From Luteibacter yeojuensis (GTDB lineage: Bacteria > Pseudomonadota > Gammaproteobacteria > Xanthomonadales > Rhodanobacteraceae), in contig NZ_JZRB01000025.1 of assembly GCF_000964085.1 (NCBI RefSeq), positions 114,188-178,187 of the forward strand: DNA of 64,000 nt, written 5' to 3'. Each line of letters opens with the position of its first letter. The first letter of the stretch is position 1. The position numbers were made by a program, and so were the translations under genes. The notes beneath the pieces are model-generated. The model worked only from the letters and a program-made list of their open reading frames with translations, had not been told where the DNA came from and ran no database searches. This document shows positions 17,542 to 28,130 of this stretch, piece by piece.

Positions 17542-20296
17542 GGTGGGAATCCGGTGCATTGACGGTGGCCTGCCTTGGCGGTGCGGGTGCGAGGTAACCG
17601 ATGACCGTGCACAGCAGGCCATAGGCGATGAACGAAGCGATGCCGAACAGATTGCCCAGGTGGCCGCGGTCGACGAGGAGAAGCTTGGCCAGCACCAGCG
17701 CCATGCAACCTGCGCCGGCCATCCACAGCAGGCGCTGGCCGCGTTTCGAGCCAAGCACCCAGGCCACGACGCCGATGGCGCTCCACACGACGGTAAGCCA
17801 CAACTGGGCCAGGCTGGAGGCACCCATGTGGCTATCCCAGGGCACGCCGCCCAGGTGGTGCACCGCGCGCAGCGTCATGCTGGTGGCGACCGCAAAGAAC
17901 GCCACCGCGAGGACGGCGGGCCGCGGGCCGCGCACGGCGGCGGGTACCTCGTTGTCCCACAGTGTGCGGGCGACAAGGCCGAACACCGATACAAGCGCGA
18001 GCTCCACCGGGTTGAGCACGGGGATGAAAGGCAACGGGGCCGGGTTGCCCGCGGTACCCAGCGCGACGACGCCGATGCACAGGCTGAGGAAGAGCCCCCC
18101 AACGCCGACAACGCGACGAATCGCATGCGCGTGTTCCGGCAGCGGTGGCGTGATCGCACGCGGCCACCACAAGGCGAGCTTGGTGAGCAGCAGCGTGGGC
18201 GCCACGTAGGCCAGGAACACCCAGCCATCCCCCACCGCCGGCTGGAAGCCAAAGGCCGCGTGCGTGCCGACGGCGATGAGCACCAGCCAGCGCGCCCACC
18301 ACACCGCCTGGCCGGTGACGGCGGCGCCTGCATGCTTCACCACCGCGCGCAGCGAGAACCAGCCCGTGGCAGCCGCGACCGCCAAGGCGGCCAGCGGCCA
18401 GCCAGCGAAGACCTGGATACCGTCCGCATCCGCAAAGCCAGCCACGGCCAGCGTCACCAGCAAGGCGAGCGGCACCGACCAGGCAAGCACCAGGCCAAGG
18501 TCGAGCTTGCGCACGTGGCGGTCGGCGAGCGCCAGCAACGCGCCGGTGGCGGAAAGCACTGCCATGAAGGCGGCCCAGCGAGCGGCCTCGTCATGTACGA
18601 AGGTGTCGATCTCCACGCTGAAGCCACCCAGCCACCACGCCACCGCCCACGCGAGCAGGCCCATGCGTGCCAGGCCGCCGATGCCCTTGGACGTGCTGTG
18701 GCGGTCGTACTGCCACAGGCACACGACGGCGCCGAGCGTGATGAGCATCGAACCCACGAACGCCGCGTTGAGGAAGGGCGTGGCGCCGTAGTGGTTCGCG
18801 AAGATTTCCGAGAGCGCCCACGCACCACCGGACAGCAGCTGCAAACCCATGCCACCCCAGCGCGGCAGGCGGCGCTGCTGGCGGAACCCCAGCCACACCA
18901 GCCCGGCGCCTTCCAGCGCAAAGACGCACGCGGTGATGCTTGCGCTCAACGCCAGCGGCACGGCCAGCGTGGCAAAGGCCACGGCGAGCACGGCCCACGT
19001 TTCGCGCAGCAGTGCCATGTCCTCGCGGTGGCGCACCGCGAACGCGATGGCCACGTACAACGCCGCCGCCACCAGCGCGGACATCGCCAGCGGCATCGGC
19101 GCCCAGTCGAGCAACGCACCCTGCAGCAGCAGGCTGACAATGGGGGTACCGAACATCAGGCCGCCATCGAGGATGGCGCGGTCGCGGCGCGGCGAGCGCA
19201 GCACGTGCAGCCACGGCACCGCCACGTAAAGCAGGAAGAACAGGATGAGGAAGGGCTCGGTGCTGTTGAACAGCGCGGGCTTGTACGCCAGCACGCCCCA
19301 CGCGGTGCCGACGCCGAACGTGCCGACGAAGCCGAGCACGTTGAGGATGCGCCACGCCTTCTTCCACGCGATGCCAAGGATGCCCAGGTTAAGCACCGCG
19401 TAGTACGAGAACAGCGCCACGTGGTTGCCCTGCCCCGACGACGCGATGATCGGCGCGGCAAACCCCGCGACGAGGCCAAGCACGGCCAGCGCCAGCGCAT
19501 CCTGCAACACGGCGAGGATGCCCAGCGAGCCGACGAAGACCACCAGCAGCACGAAGGCCGGCAGCGAATCGATGAGCCCGTAGAGCCGGTACGCGGCGAA
19601 CACCGTCATCACCAGTACGCCCAGCGCACCGCCCTGCAGCGAGAGCGCAAACGAGCGCCGCTTATCGCGCTGCAGCCAGCCAAACGCGACGCCGGCGACA
19701 GCAGCGAGCGCGACGATCGCAAGACGGACGGAAATGGGAACGTGTAGCAGCCCCTGGTCGGTGGCGTACTTCAGGAAGGCGGCGATGCCGGCGAACAGCA
19801 CCAGCATGCCCACTTTCACCGGCACGTTGCCTTCGGTGAACCAGCGCTTCGCCGTGTCGAAGAAACGCTCGACGGGCGACGGGCCCGTGGGTTCCGCGGG
19901 TGCGGCGGGCGCCGGGGCCTGCCAGGCGGGCGGGATCGGTGGGGCTGGCGGCGTATAGGTACGCGCGGCAGCGGGAACCGGCGGCGCGGAAGCCGCTGTC
20001 GGCATCGGGGGTGGTTCCGCTTCGGTTGATCGCGGCCAAGGCCGCTCCCACCCCTCTGCCGAATCCGCGGGTACCGTCGGCAGCGTGTGGGAGCCCGCTT
20101 CGCGGGCGATAGGCGCCGGGGGCGCCGCAGGTGACCGGCTAGCCAGCACCTCGGCCCGCAACTGCGCCAGCTCCTGCCGCGTCTGCGACAGCCGCGCCCA
20201 GAGCAGCCCAATGGCAAAGCCGGCAACGGCGCCCTCGACGCCCTGCCCGACAAAGCCACCCACGATGGCACCGACGATCGCCCACACCACGTACAT
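17531..20296 (-). CDS. DUF2339 family polytopic membrane protein
   Basis: This encodes 921 residues with more than 20 predicted membrane helices. The N-terminus has one glycine-rich helix (VVWAIVGAIVGGFVGQGVEG), a short coiled coil (LSQTRQELAQLRAEVL) and a Pro/Ala-rich linker. The family core begins near GPSPVERFFDTAKRWFTEGNVPVKVG, after which come serial helices to the C-terminus. The linker is partly encoded by two REP palindromes (see 20031-20110). Its stop overlaps the start of the DUF3999 gene by at least 11 bases. Inner-membrane location; biochemical role unknown. Confidence 0.88.
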   Translation of the reverse strand: MYVVWAIVGAIVGGFVGQGVEGAVAGFAIGLLWARLSQTRQELAQLRAEVLASRSPAAPPAPIAREAGSHTLPTVPADSAEGWERPWPRSTEAEPPPMPTAASAPPVPAAARTYTPPAPPIPPAWQAPAPAAPAEPTGPSPVERFFDTAKRWFTEGNVPVKVGMLVLFAGIAAFLKYATDQGLLHVPISVRLAIVALAAVAGVAFGWLQRDKRRSFALSLQGGALGVLVMTVFAAYRLYGLIDSLPAFVLLVVFVGSLGILAVLQDALALAVLGLVAGFAAPIIASSGQGNHVALFSYYAVLNLGILGIAWKKAWRILNVLGFVGTFGVGTAWGVLAYKPALFNSTEPFLILFFLLYVAVPWLHVLRSPRRDRAILDGGLMFGTPIVSLLLQGALLDWAPMPLAMSALVAAALYVAIAFAVRHREDMALLRETWAVLAVAFATLAVPLALSASITACVFALEGAGLVWLGFRQQRRLPRWGGMGLQLLSGGAWALSEIFANHYGATPFLNAAFVGSMLITLGAVVCLWQYDRHSTSKGIGGLARMGLLAWAVAWWLGGFSVEIDTFVHDEAARWAAFMAVLSATGALLALADRHVRKLDLGLVLAWSVPLALLVTLAVAGFADADGIQVFAGWPLAALAVAAATGWFSLRAVVKHAGAAVTGQAVWWARWLVLIAVGTHAAFGFQPAVGDGWVFLAYVAPTLLLTKLALWWPRAITPPLPEHAHAIRRVVGVGGLFLSLCIGVVALGTAGNPAPLPFIPVLNPVELALVSVFGLVARTLWDNEVPAAVRGPRPAVLAVAFFAVATSMTLRAVHHLGGVPWDSHMGASSLAQLWLTVVWSAIGVVAWVLGSKRGQRLLWMAGAGCMALVLAKLLLVDRGHLGNLFGIASFIAYGLLCTVIGYLAPAPPRQATVNAPDSHHAS
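20031..20110. repeat. Two REP-type palindromes inside the DUF2339 coding sequence
   Basis: TGTGGGAGCCCGCTTCGCGG (about 20086-20110) and a GCGGCCAAGGCCGCTCCCA palindrome (about 20031-20052) lie in frame. They encode parts of the linker (PIAREAGSHTL and GWERPWPRSTE on the minus strand). Confidence 0.75.
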
Positions 20297-20360
20297 GCCC
20301 TTGCCTACCTCACCACATCCCTTGTCGTGCTGCGGAGTCTTGCACGAAATCCGGGCGCCA

Positions 20361-20428
20361 TGTGGGAGCGCGCTTGCGCGCGATGGGGGTTACTGCGAGT
20401 ACCCATCGCGCGCGAGCGCGCTCCCACA
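20361..20428. repeat. Inverted REP pair between lolA and DUF2339 gene
   Basis: A REP at 20361-20384 faces its inverse at 20405-20428 with a 20-base loop, directly after the lolA stop. It would form a strong hairpin and may end or attenuate the ftsK-lolA transcript before the DUF2339 gene. Confidence 0.85.
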
Positions 20429-20437
20429 AGGGGGGGG

Positions 20438-21091
20438 TTAGTGCACTGGCTGGGTTTGCAGCACCGGGGCGTCGCCGATCACGTCGGTGCCCTTGGGCGG
20501 CACGAAGTTGAACGTGTCGGCGGGGATGGCCGTGTTTTTCTGCCAGCCCGCGAACAGGATGCGGGTGGTGTTGCCGAGCTGGTCCTTGAACTCCATGCGG
20601 GCCAGGCCCGTGGCGTCGAAGCCAAGGTCGGCGTAGTCGAAGGCCGGGTCCTTCGCGGTGCTGGCCAGGCGCAACCACTGCAGGCCGTCGTGCTCGCCCT
20701 GCTCGGTGACCTTGAAGTAACCCTTGTCGAGCTGCGAAAGGTCGGTAAGCACGGTGAGCGGGCTCTGCGCTTCCTCGGTGCTCTGCTTGCGCACGGTGAC
20801 CTGTTCCAGGTCGGGGTCGTACAACCACACGCGGCTGCCGTCGGCGACGATGGTCTGCTTGGTCGGCGCGGCAACCTCCCAGCGGAACTGGCGCGGCGCC
20901 TCGAGCGAGACGACACCCGTGGTGGTCTTGCCCGGGCCGCCATTCACGTCGTACAGCGTCTGGCTGAAGCGGCCGGTGAGCGAGTGCAGGCCCTTCGAGA
21001 AGGCATCCAGCCGCTCGCGCGCCGGGCCGGCGGCAGCGAAGGCAGGCAGGCTGAGCACGAGCAGCGAGGCGGCGAGCAGGAAGCGTTTCAT
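20438..21091 (-). CDS. lolA: Outer-membrane lipoprotein carrier protein LolA
   Basis: This encodes 217 residues with a cleavable signal (MKRFLLAASLLVLSLPAFAAA). LolA ferries mature lipoproteins across the periplasm from LolCDE to LolB. Family features include LTGRFSQTLYD, PRQFRWEVAAP, IVADGSRVWLYDPDLEQVTVRK and a C-terminal FNFVPPKGTDVIG. It is the third gene of a minus-strand run ftsK, 142-residue ORF, lolA, with small gaps. This matches the ftsK-lolA order conserved in gammaproteobacteria. Confidence 0.96.
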   Translation of the reverse strand: MKRFLLAASLLVLSLPAFAAAGPARERLDAFSKGLHSLTGRFSQTLYDVNGGPGKTTTGVVSLEAPRQFRWEVAAPTKQTIVADGSRVWLYDPDLEQVTVRKQSTEEAQSPLTVLTDLSQLDKGYFKVTEQGEHDGLQWLRLASTAKDPAFDYADLGFDATGLARMEFKDQLGNTTRILFAGWQKNTAIPADTFNFVPPKGTDVIGDAPVLQTQPVH

Positions 21092-21122
21092 GGCGAAGGT
21101 CCAGGCAGTGACGGCGCGATTG

Positions 21123-21551
21123 TCAGCGATCGGTTTCGAACAGCGACTTAAGCATGTCGATGGCTTCAGCCGGCGAGATCTCGCCGGCCTCCATCTTCTC
21201 GCTGATATCCGCGATGGCCTTGCCGTCGCGGTGCCAGTACGGCGCCGCGCGGGTGGCCGTGTGCGCGGGCCGGGCTTCCTGGCCGAGCACGACGATTTCG
21301 GCCAGTTCGCCCTGCTCCGCGAAGATCACTTCGAGCGCGTCGTCCACCTCGGCCGTGTGGCCGGCGGGGTAGTCGCGCACCACGGTGCAGGTGCGGCCAT
21401 CCTCGGCGCGCAGTTCCAGGCCCGGAATGGACGGGTTGAGCTCGAACACGTTCTCGACCTCGTCCAGCACTTCGCGGTTGGGCGTGAGGTCGCCGGCGAC
21501 GAGCAGGCTCCAGGGGCGCTGGCGCAGCGCACCCGGCTTGATGGCGTTCAT
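21123..21551 (-). CDS. Hypothetical protein between ftsK and lolA
   Basis: This encodes 142 residues from the ATG at 21549-21551, which starts four bases after the ftsK stop; the upstream extension of the frame lies inside ftsK and is not coding. The sequence is acidic and soluble: LLVAGDLTPNREVLDEVENVF, a beta-rich middle (GRTCTVVRDYPAG, LAEIVVLGQEA) and a C-terminal helix pair SEKMEAGEISPAEAIDMLKSLF. There is no signal peptide. Tight spacing means co-expression with ftsK and lolA. I do not recognise a family. Confidence 0.7.
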   Translation of the reverse strand: MNAIKPGALRQRPWSLLVAGDLTPNREVLDEVENVFELNPSIPGLELRAEDGRTCTVVRDYPAGHTAEVDDALEVIFAEQGELAEIVVLGQEARPAHTATRAAPYWHRDGKAIADISEKMEAGEISPAEAIDMLKSLFETDR

Positions 21552-21555
21552 GGGG

Positions 21556-23901
21556 TTAATCCTTCGGGGGCGGCGGCGCCAGCACTTCGCGGTTGCCGTT
21601 GTGCTGCGGCGCGCTGACGATGCCGTCCTGCTCCATCTGCTCGACGAGGCGGGCGGCACGGTTGTAGCCGATGCGCAGGTGGCGCTGCACGCCGGAGATG
21701 GAGGCGCGGCGCGTCTCGGTTACCACGCGCACGGCGCGATCGTACAGCGCGTTGTCGCTGTCGGCGTCGCCGTCGGCTTCCTGCGGCAGGCCGCTGTCGT
21801 TGATGATCTTGCCATCGGCCGTGCTCTGCACTTCCTCGAGCACGCCTTCGATGTAGTTGGGCGCACCCTGCGCGCGCAGCCACTCGACCACGTTGTGCAC
21901 CTCGTGGTCGTCGACGAAGGCGCCGTGGACGCGCTCGGGCTGCGCCGTGCCGGGGGGCAGGTAGAGCATGTCGCCGTGGCCCAGCAGGGCCTCGGCACCG
22001 CTCTGGTCGAGGATGGTGCGCGAGTCGATCTTGGACGAGACCTGGAACGCGATGCGCGTGGGGATGTTGGCCTTGATGAGGCCGGTGATGACGTCGACCG
22101 ACGGGCGCTGCGTGGCCAGGATGAGGTGCACGCCGGCGGCGCGCGCCTTCTGCGCCAGGCGGGCGATGAGTTCCTCGACCTTCTTGCCGACGATCATCAT
22201 CATGTCGGCGAATTCGTCGATGATGATGACGATGTGCGGCAGCGGCTCGAGCGGCTCGGCCACCATGCCGGGCATATCCGGGTTGGCGCGGAACAGCGGG
22301 TCGAGCAGCGGCTGGCCGCTGTTCTCGGCGTCCTTCACCTTCTTGTTGAAACCGCCGAGGTTGCGCACGCCCACCGCGGCCATGAGCTTGTAGCGGCGCT
22401 CCATCTCGGCCACGCACCAGCGCAGGGCGTTGGCGGCTTCCTTCATGTCGGTGACGACCGGCGCCAGCAGGTGCGGGATGCCCTCGTACACCGAGAGCTC
22501 GAGCATCTTCGGGTCGATCATGATCATGCGCACGTCCTTGGCGCTGCTCTTGTAGAGCAGGCTGAGGACCATGGCGTTGACCGCCACCGACTTGCCCGAA
22601 CCGGTGGTGCCGGCCACGAGCAGGTGGGGCATCTTGGCGAGATCGGCCACGACGGCCTTGCCGCCAATGTCCTTGCCCAGTGCCAGCGCCAGCGGCGACT
22701 TCACCTGGTCGTAGCGCTCGGATTTGAGGATCTCCGAGAGGTAGACGATCTGCTTCTTGGTGTTCGGGATTTCCAGGCCGATGACGTTCTTGCCCGGGAT
22801 GACGTCCACCACGCGGACGCTGACCACGGACAGGCCGCGGGCGATGTCCTTGTCGAGGCTGCTCACCTGGCTGCCACGGACGCCGGCCGCGGGCTCCAGT
22901 TCGAAACGGGTGATGACGGGGCCGGGGTACACGCCGGCCACGCGGGCCTCGACGCGGAAATCGCGCAGCTTCAGCTCGACCTGGCGCGACAGCACCTCGA
23001 GTGTTTCTTCCGAGTAGCCCGGGCCCTGCGGCGGGGCTTCGTCGAGCAGCGACAGCGGCGGCACCTCGCCATCCATCGATGCGCCGGTGAACAGGGGGAT
23101 CTGGTTCTCGCGCACGGCGCGGTCGCTCTTGACGACCATGGGCGCGGGGGTCTCGATGCGGACCGGCTCGCGCTTCGCCTGCTTCACGGCCTCGGCCTTC
23201 TTGACCACCTCGCGCTCGGCGCGGGCGGAACGGGCGGCCATGACCTCGGGCGCCTGGCGCACCTTGCCGCCGAACCAGCCGCCGATCTTCATGACCAGCT
23301 CGCCGGTGGCGTCCATGAGCCGGAACCACGACAGGCCGGTGGCCAGCGTGATGGCGATGAGGCACACCGCGAGCAACAGCAGCGGTGCGCCCTTGTCGCC
23401 GAAGGCATTGTGCAGGCCGTGGCCCACCCACTTGCCGACGATGCCGCCGGGGCCTTCGGGCAGCACGGGGGCATCGACGTTGAGGTAGACCAGCGCCGGT
23501 GCCGTGATGAAGAAGAAGACGAAGCCGATGAGCCGCAGGGAGGGCTCCCAGGGCTGCACGTTGCGCTCGCCGCGGTGGCGGATGACCTGGATGCCCAGGG
23601 CCAGCAGCAGCAGCGGGAAGAAGTAAGAGACCAGCCCGAAGATGTACCGCAGCAGGTTGGCGATGTTCGCGCCCACCGCGCCACCGAAGTTGGTGGCGTG
23701 CTCGGCCACGCCCATGTGGCCCCAGCTGGGATCCTGGTCGTTGTAGCTGAGCAGGCATACCAGCAGGTAAAGGGCGAGCGGGAGCAGCAGCAGCGCCCCC
23801 GCCTCACGGAGCCGGCGCTTGAGCTCGTCGCTCAAGCCCGGCCGTTCGGCCCTGGGCTGGGCCCGGGCCGATTTCTTGACTACCTTCGCGCTGCGCGCCA
23901 C
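21556..23901 (-). CDS. ftsK: DNA translocase FtsK
   Basis: This encodes 781 residues from a GTG at 23899-23901. Four to five N-terminal membrane helices anchor it at the septum ([18 protein letters not shown]..., [21 protein letters not shown]). A short linker follows, then the alpha/beta motor with Walker A GTTGSGKS and Walker B IIIDEFAD, and a C-terminal winged-helix gamma domain ([27 protein letters not shown]) that reads KOPS and activates XerCD at dif. The linker is short compared with E. coli FtsK, as is common in Xanthomonadales. It is preceded by ald 32 bases upstream and begins the lolA unit. Confidence 0.97.
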   Translation of the reverse strand: MARSAKVVKKSARAQPRAERPGLSDELKRRLREAGALLLLPLALYLLVCLLSYNDQDPSWGHMGVAEHATNFGGAVGANIANLLRYIFGLVSYFFPLLLLALGIQVIRHRGERNVQPWEPSLRLIGFVFFFITAPALVYLNVDAPVLPEGPGGIVGKWVGHGLHNAFGDKGAPLLLLAVCLIAITLATGLSWFRLMDATGELVMKIGGWFGGKVRQAPEVMAARSARAEREVVKKAEAVKQAKREPVRIETPAPMVVKSDRAVRENQIPLFTGASMDGEVPPLSLLDEAPPQGPGYSEETLEVLSRQVELKLRDFRVEARVAGVYPGPVITRFELEPAAGVRGSQVSSLDKDIARGLSVVSVRVVDVIPGKNVIGLEIPNTKKQIVYLSEILKSERYDQVKSPLALALGKDIGGKAVVADLAKMPHLLVAGTTGSGKSVAVNAMVLSLLYKSSAKDVRMIMIDPKMLELSVYEGIPHLLAPVVTDMKEAANALRWCVAEMERRYKLMAAVGVRNLGGFNKKVKDAENSGQPLLDPLFRANPDMPGMVAEPLEPLPHIVIIIDEFADMMMIVGKKVEELIARLAQKARAAGVHLILATQRPSVDVITGLIKANIPTRIAFQVSSKIDSRTILDQSGAEALLGHGDMLYLPPGTAQPERVHGAFVDDHEVHNVVEWLRAQGAPNYIEGVLEEVQSTADGKIINDSGLPQEADGDADSDNALYDRAVRVVTETRRASISGVQRHLRIGYNRAARLVEQMEQDGIVSAPQHNGNREVLAPPPPKD

Positions 23902-23933
23902 TTAGCGAACTACTCCGGCTTCGGCCAGGGGCA

Positions 23934-24998
23934 TCATGCCATGCCCTGAAGCGCCGGGTGCACCAGCTTGCCGCCTTCGACATTGATGCCCGCCGCCAGC
24001 GGCGCGAAGTCGCGCCACTCGTTGCCGGCGGCCAGGCGCTGCACGTACGGCAGGATGGCGGCCGAGATGGCGGTGGACGAGGTCTGCGGCACGGCGCCGG
24101 GCATGTTGGTGACGCAGAAGTGGGTGACGCCGTGGACGTCGTAGGTGGGTTCCTTCCACGTGGTGGGGCGCGAGGTCTCGAAGCAGCCGCCCTGGTCGAT
24201 CGAGATATCGACGAGCACGGAGCCCTTCTCCATCGTCTTGACCATGGCCTCGGTGACCACGCGCGGCGCCTTGGCGCTGGGGATGAGGACGGCGCCGACG
24301 ACGATGTCGGCCGTGCGCACTTCCTCGGCCACCGACGACTCGTAGGCATACAGGGCGGTGACGTTCGGGCCCATGGCCATCATCTCGGCCATGCGATCCG
24401 GGCGCTTGTCGAACACGACCACGTTGGCACCGGCCTGGGCCGCCAGGGCCGCGGCGTTGCCACCGGCCACGCCGGCGCCGAGCACGACGACCTTGCCGCG
24501 CGGGGTGCTGGCCATGCCGCCGAGCAGCTTGCCCTTGCCGCCGTTGGGCTGGTGCAGGAGCGTGGTGCCGACCTGGGTGGCGATGCGGCCGGCGATGACC
24601 GACATGGGCAGGAGCAGCGGCAGGCCGCCGTTTTCTTCCACCGACTCGAAGGCCACGCCCGTGAGGCCGATGTCCAGCAGGCTCTTGGTGAGCGCCGGCT
24701 CGGCGGCCAGGTGCAGGTAGCAGAACAGCAGGTGGTGCTTCTTGAGCAGCTTGAGATCGCCCTCGATCGGTTCCTTGACCTTGACGATGAGCTCGCCCTT
24801 TTCATAGACGGCGGCGGCGTCGGGCACCACGGTGACGCCCAGTGCCGAATAGTCGCTGTCGGCGTAGCCGCTCTTGGTGCCGGCGCCCGACTGGATGAAT
24901 ACCTCGTGGCCACGGCGGACCAGGTCGGCGGCGGCGGCCGGGATGAGGGCCACGCGGCCCTCGAGGGTCTTGGTTTCGGAGGGGATACCAATGCGCAT
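23934..24998 (-). CDS. ald: Alanine dehydrogenase
   Basis: This encodes 354 residues, family length, from the ATG at 24996-24998 (MRIGIPSETKTLEGRVAL). It interconverts L-alanine and pyruvate plus ammonium with NAD+. Catalytic Lys and His are in IVKVKEP and FCYLHLA; the Rossmann motif is VVVLGAGVAGGNAA; the C-terminal block THFCVTNMPGAVPQTSS is diagnostic. It is divergent from trxB across a 211-base gap that should contain both promoters. Confidence 0.96.
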   Translation of the reverse strand: MRIGIPSETKTLEGRVALIPAAAADLVRRGHEVFIQSGAGTKSGYADSDYSALGVTVVPDAAAVYEKGELIVKVKEPIEGDLKLLKKHHLLFCYLHLAAEPALTKSLLDIGLTGVAFESVEENGGLPLLLPMSVIAGRIATQVGTTLLHQPNGGKGKLLGGMASTPRGKVVVLGAGVAGGNAAALAAQAGANVVVFDKRPDRMAEMMAMGPNVTALYAYESSVAEEVRTADIVVGAVLIPSAKAPRVVTEAMVKTMEKGSVLVDISIDQGGCFETSRPTTWKEPTYDVHGVTHFCVTNMPGAVPQTSSTAISAAILPYVQRLAAGNEWRDFAPLAAGINVEGGKLVHPALQGMA

Positions 24999-25179
24999 CT
25001 TAGGGAAGATCCTGAAAGTACAGAAATAAGCCCCCATGTGGGGACATGGGCGGCCACCGGCATGTAGCGGACGTCTTGAATCGCACCCCCGTCTTCCCCA
25101 TTCTTGCGGGTCGACGCAATCTCGCCAAACCTCGACACGGCTTCAGCTTCCTGCCGCAAGAGGCGAGCGGTACGACTGA

Positions 25180-26169
<990 letters not shown>

Positions 26170-26184
26170 TGGCCTAAGGGCCCC

Positions 26185-27318
26185 ATGCTCGACATCCGCT
26201 TCCTGCAGGGCCTGCGCGATGTCCCCGCCGCCGACTGGGACGCGCTCATTCCCGATGGCAACCCCTTCGTCTCCCATGCGTTCCTGCACGGGATGGAGGC
26301 GAAGGGCTGCCTGCGCGAAGACTACGGCTGGGCGCCCTACCATCTTGCCATCCATGAGAACGGCCGCCTCGTCGCGGCGGCACCCACCTACCTGAAGGGC
26401 AACTCGCACGGCGAGTTCGTCTTCGACTGGAGCTGGGCGGCGGCCTGGGAACGGGCCGGCGGGGCCTACTACCCCAAGATGCTGGTCGCGTCGCCCTACT
26501 CGCCCGTGCCAGGCCCGCGCCTGCTGGTGCGCGAAGGGCCGCTGGCCGAGGTGTACCGCAACCAGCTCACCGCGGCGCTCGTGGACGAGGCCGACCGGCT
26601 CGGGCTGTCGTCCATCCATGCCAACTTCCTCGCCGAGGCCGACCTGCACGCCTTCGACGACCGCTGGCTGGTGCGCGCGGACTACCAGTTCCACTGGCAC
26701 AACGCCGGCTACGCCACCTTCGACGACTTCCTCGGCGCCCTTACTGCCAAGAAGCGGAAGAACATTCGCCAGGAGCGGGCCAGGGCGCACCAGGCCGGGC
26801 TGACGCTTCAGATGCGCGGCGGCGACGAGCTCAGTGACGACGAATGGCGGCAGGTGCACGCCCTGTATGAACTCACCTTCGACATGAAGGGCAACCACGC
26901 GGCACTCACCGCCCGGTTCTTCCAGTACCTGGGCCGCACCCTGGGGGCGAACGTGCAGGTGGCGATGGCCCGCGACGCCCACGATATCGTGGCCATGGCG
27001 CTGTTCCTGCGCAGTGCCGACGCACTGTACGGGCGTTACTGGGGCGCGAGCGTCGAGGTCTCGGGGCTGCACTTCGAACTCTGCTATTACCGCGGCATCG
27101 ATTACGCGATCCGCGAGGGCATCGCCCGCTTCGAGCCGGGCGCCCAGGGCGAGCACAAGCTGGCCCGCGGCTTCCTGCCCACCCTCACCCACTCGCGCCA
27201 CTACATCGCCCACGATGGCTTCCGCCGCGCCGTGGCCGAGGCCCTTGAACACGAAGCCGAACACCGCGAGGCTTACCGCGCCGAGCTGCTCACCCATTCG
27301 CCGTACGCGGACCGATGA
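26185..27318 (+). CDS. GNAT-superfamily / FemAB-like protein (PF04339 type)
   Basis: This encodes 377 residues. The ATG is preceded by AAGGG. It starts MLDIRFLQGLRDVPAADWDAL and contains PFVSHAFLHGME, EFVFDWSWAAAWERAGG, YYPKMLVASPYSPVPGPRLL and KKRKNIRQERARA, the pattern of the large COG3146 family annotated as peptidoglycan biosynthesis/recognition or N-acyltransferase. Two GNAT-like halves are expected. The acceptor is unknown. Cytoplasmic. Its last codons overlap the aat start (ATGA), so expression is coupled. Confidence 0.85.
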   Translation: MLDIRFLQGLRDVPAADWDALIPDGNPFVSHAFLHGMEAKGCLREDYGWAPYHLAIHENGRLVAAAPTYLKGNSHGEFVFDWSWAAAWERAGGAYYPKMLVASPYSPVPGPRLLVREGPLAEVYRNQLTAALVDEADRLGLSSIHANFLAEADLHAFDDRWLVRADYQFHWHNAGYATFDDFLGALTAKKRKNIRQERARAHQAGLTLQMRGGDELSDDEWRQVHALYELTFDMKGNHAALTARFFQYLGRTLGANVQVAMARDAHDIVAMALFLRSADALYGRYWGASVEVSGLHFELCYYRGIDYAIREGIARFEPGAQGEHKLARGFLPTLTHSRHYIAHDGFRRAVAEALEHEAEHREAYRAELLTHSPYADR

Positions 27319-28028
27319 TTCGCCTGCCCCAGCTCCACCCTGCCCGCCCGCAGCTGTTCCCCGACCCGGAACAGGCACTGGACGAACCGAATGGCCTGCT
27401 CGCCTGGGGCGGCGACCTGTCAGCCGAGCGTTTGCTCGCCGCCTACTCGCAAGGCGTGTTCCCCTGGTTCAACGAGGACGAGCCGCTGCTGTGGTGGTCG
27501 CCTGACCCGCGCTGCCTGTTCCGCACGGATTCGGTGCATATAAGCCGCAGCCTGAAGAAACAGCTGGCGAAGACGAACTGGCGCCTCACGGCCGATACCT
27601 CGTTCGCGCGCGTCATGCGCGCCTGCGCCGAGCCCCGCCATGGGGAGACCGGCACGTGGATCACCGAGGAGATGATGGCGGCGTACCAGGAGCTGCACCG
27701 CATGGGCCACGCGCACAGCGTGGAGGCGTGGGATCGCGGCACGCTGGTCGGCGGCATCTACGGCGTCTGCATCGGCCGCCTGTTCTGCGGCGAATCGATG
27801 TTCAGCGCGCGCAGCGGCGGTTCGAAAGTGGCGCTGGCCGGGCTATGCCAGCTACTGCACGGCTGGGGCTTCCCGCTACTCGATGCACAGGTGACCAACC
27901 CGCACCTTTTAAGCATGGGCGCGATCGAAGTGCCGCGGAAACAGTTCGTGGCGCAGGCCAGGCGCCTGGCCGCGATGCCCGGCATGCCGGGCTCCTGGAT
28001 CAAAGCCCAGGTCGCGATGCCCCTGTAG
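27315..28028 (+). CDS. aat: Leucyl/phenylalanyl-tRNA--protein transferase
   Basis: This encodes 237 residues. It transfers Leu or Phe to N-terminal Arg/Lys of proteins, creating N-degrons for ClpS/ClpAP. Hallmarks are GLLAWGGDLSAERLLAAYSQGVFPWF, LWWSPDPRCLF, HSVEAWDRGTLVGGIYGV and GESMFSARSGGSKVAL. The start overlaps the upstream gene by four bases. Its stop codon TAG is the TAG of a REP element's TGTAGGAGC, so the REP sits flush against, and supplies, the end of the gene. Confidence 0.96.
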   Translation: MIRLPQLHPARPQLFPDPEQALDEPNGLLAWGGDLSAERLLAAYSQGVFPWFNEDEPLLWWSPDPRCLFRTDSVHISRSLKKQLAKTNWRLTADTSFARVMRACAEPRHGETGTWITEEMMAAYQELHRMGHAHSVEAWDRGTLVGGIYGVCIGRLFCGESMFSARSGGSKVALAGLCQLLHGWGFPLLDAQVTNPHLLSMGAIEVPRKQFVAQARRLAAMPGMPGSWIKAQVAMPL

Positions 28029-28121
28029 GAGCCCACCCTGTGGGCGACATCTCCTCGCGAAAAATCCACAGACCCTGTGGCGGCTGTACGAAAGGCGTCG
28101 CGCGCAAAGCGCGCTCCTACA
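28024..28121. repeat. REP pair at the aat stop codon
   Basis: A CCCACCCTGTGGG-cored REP variant (28024-28048) and an inverted GCGCGCAAAGCGCG REP (28098-28121) lie between convergent aat and the MFS gene; the first contains the aat stop. Confidence 0.8.
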
Positions 28122-28130
28122 AAGGGCGCC

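Noticed and set aside
17540..19747. A 735-codon plus-strand frame opposite the DUF2339 gene
   Set aside because: Low-complexity Arg/His/Gln/Gly shadow of membrane-helix codons.
21385..23949. An 854-codon plus-strand frame opposite ftsK
   Set aside because: Asp/His/Arg/Leu-biased shadow typical of high-GC antisense; ftsK on the minus strand carries all motifs.
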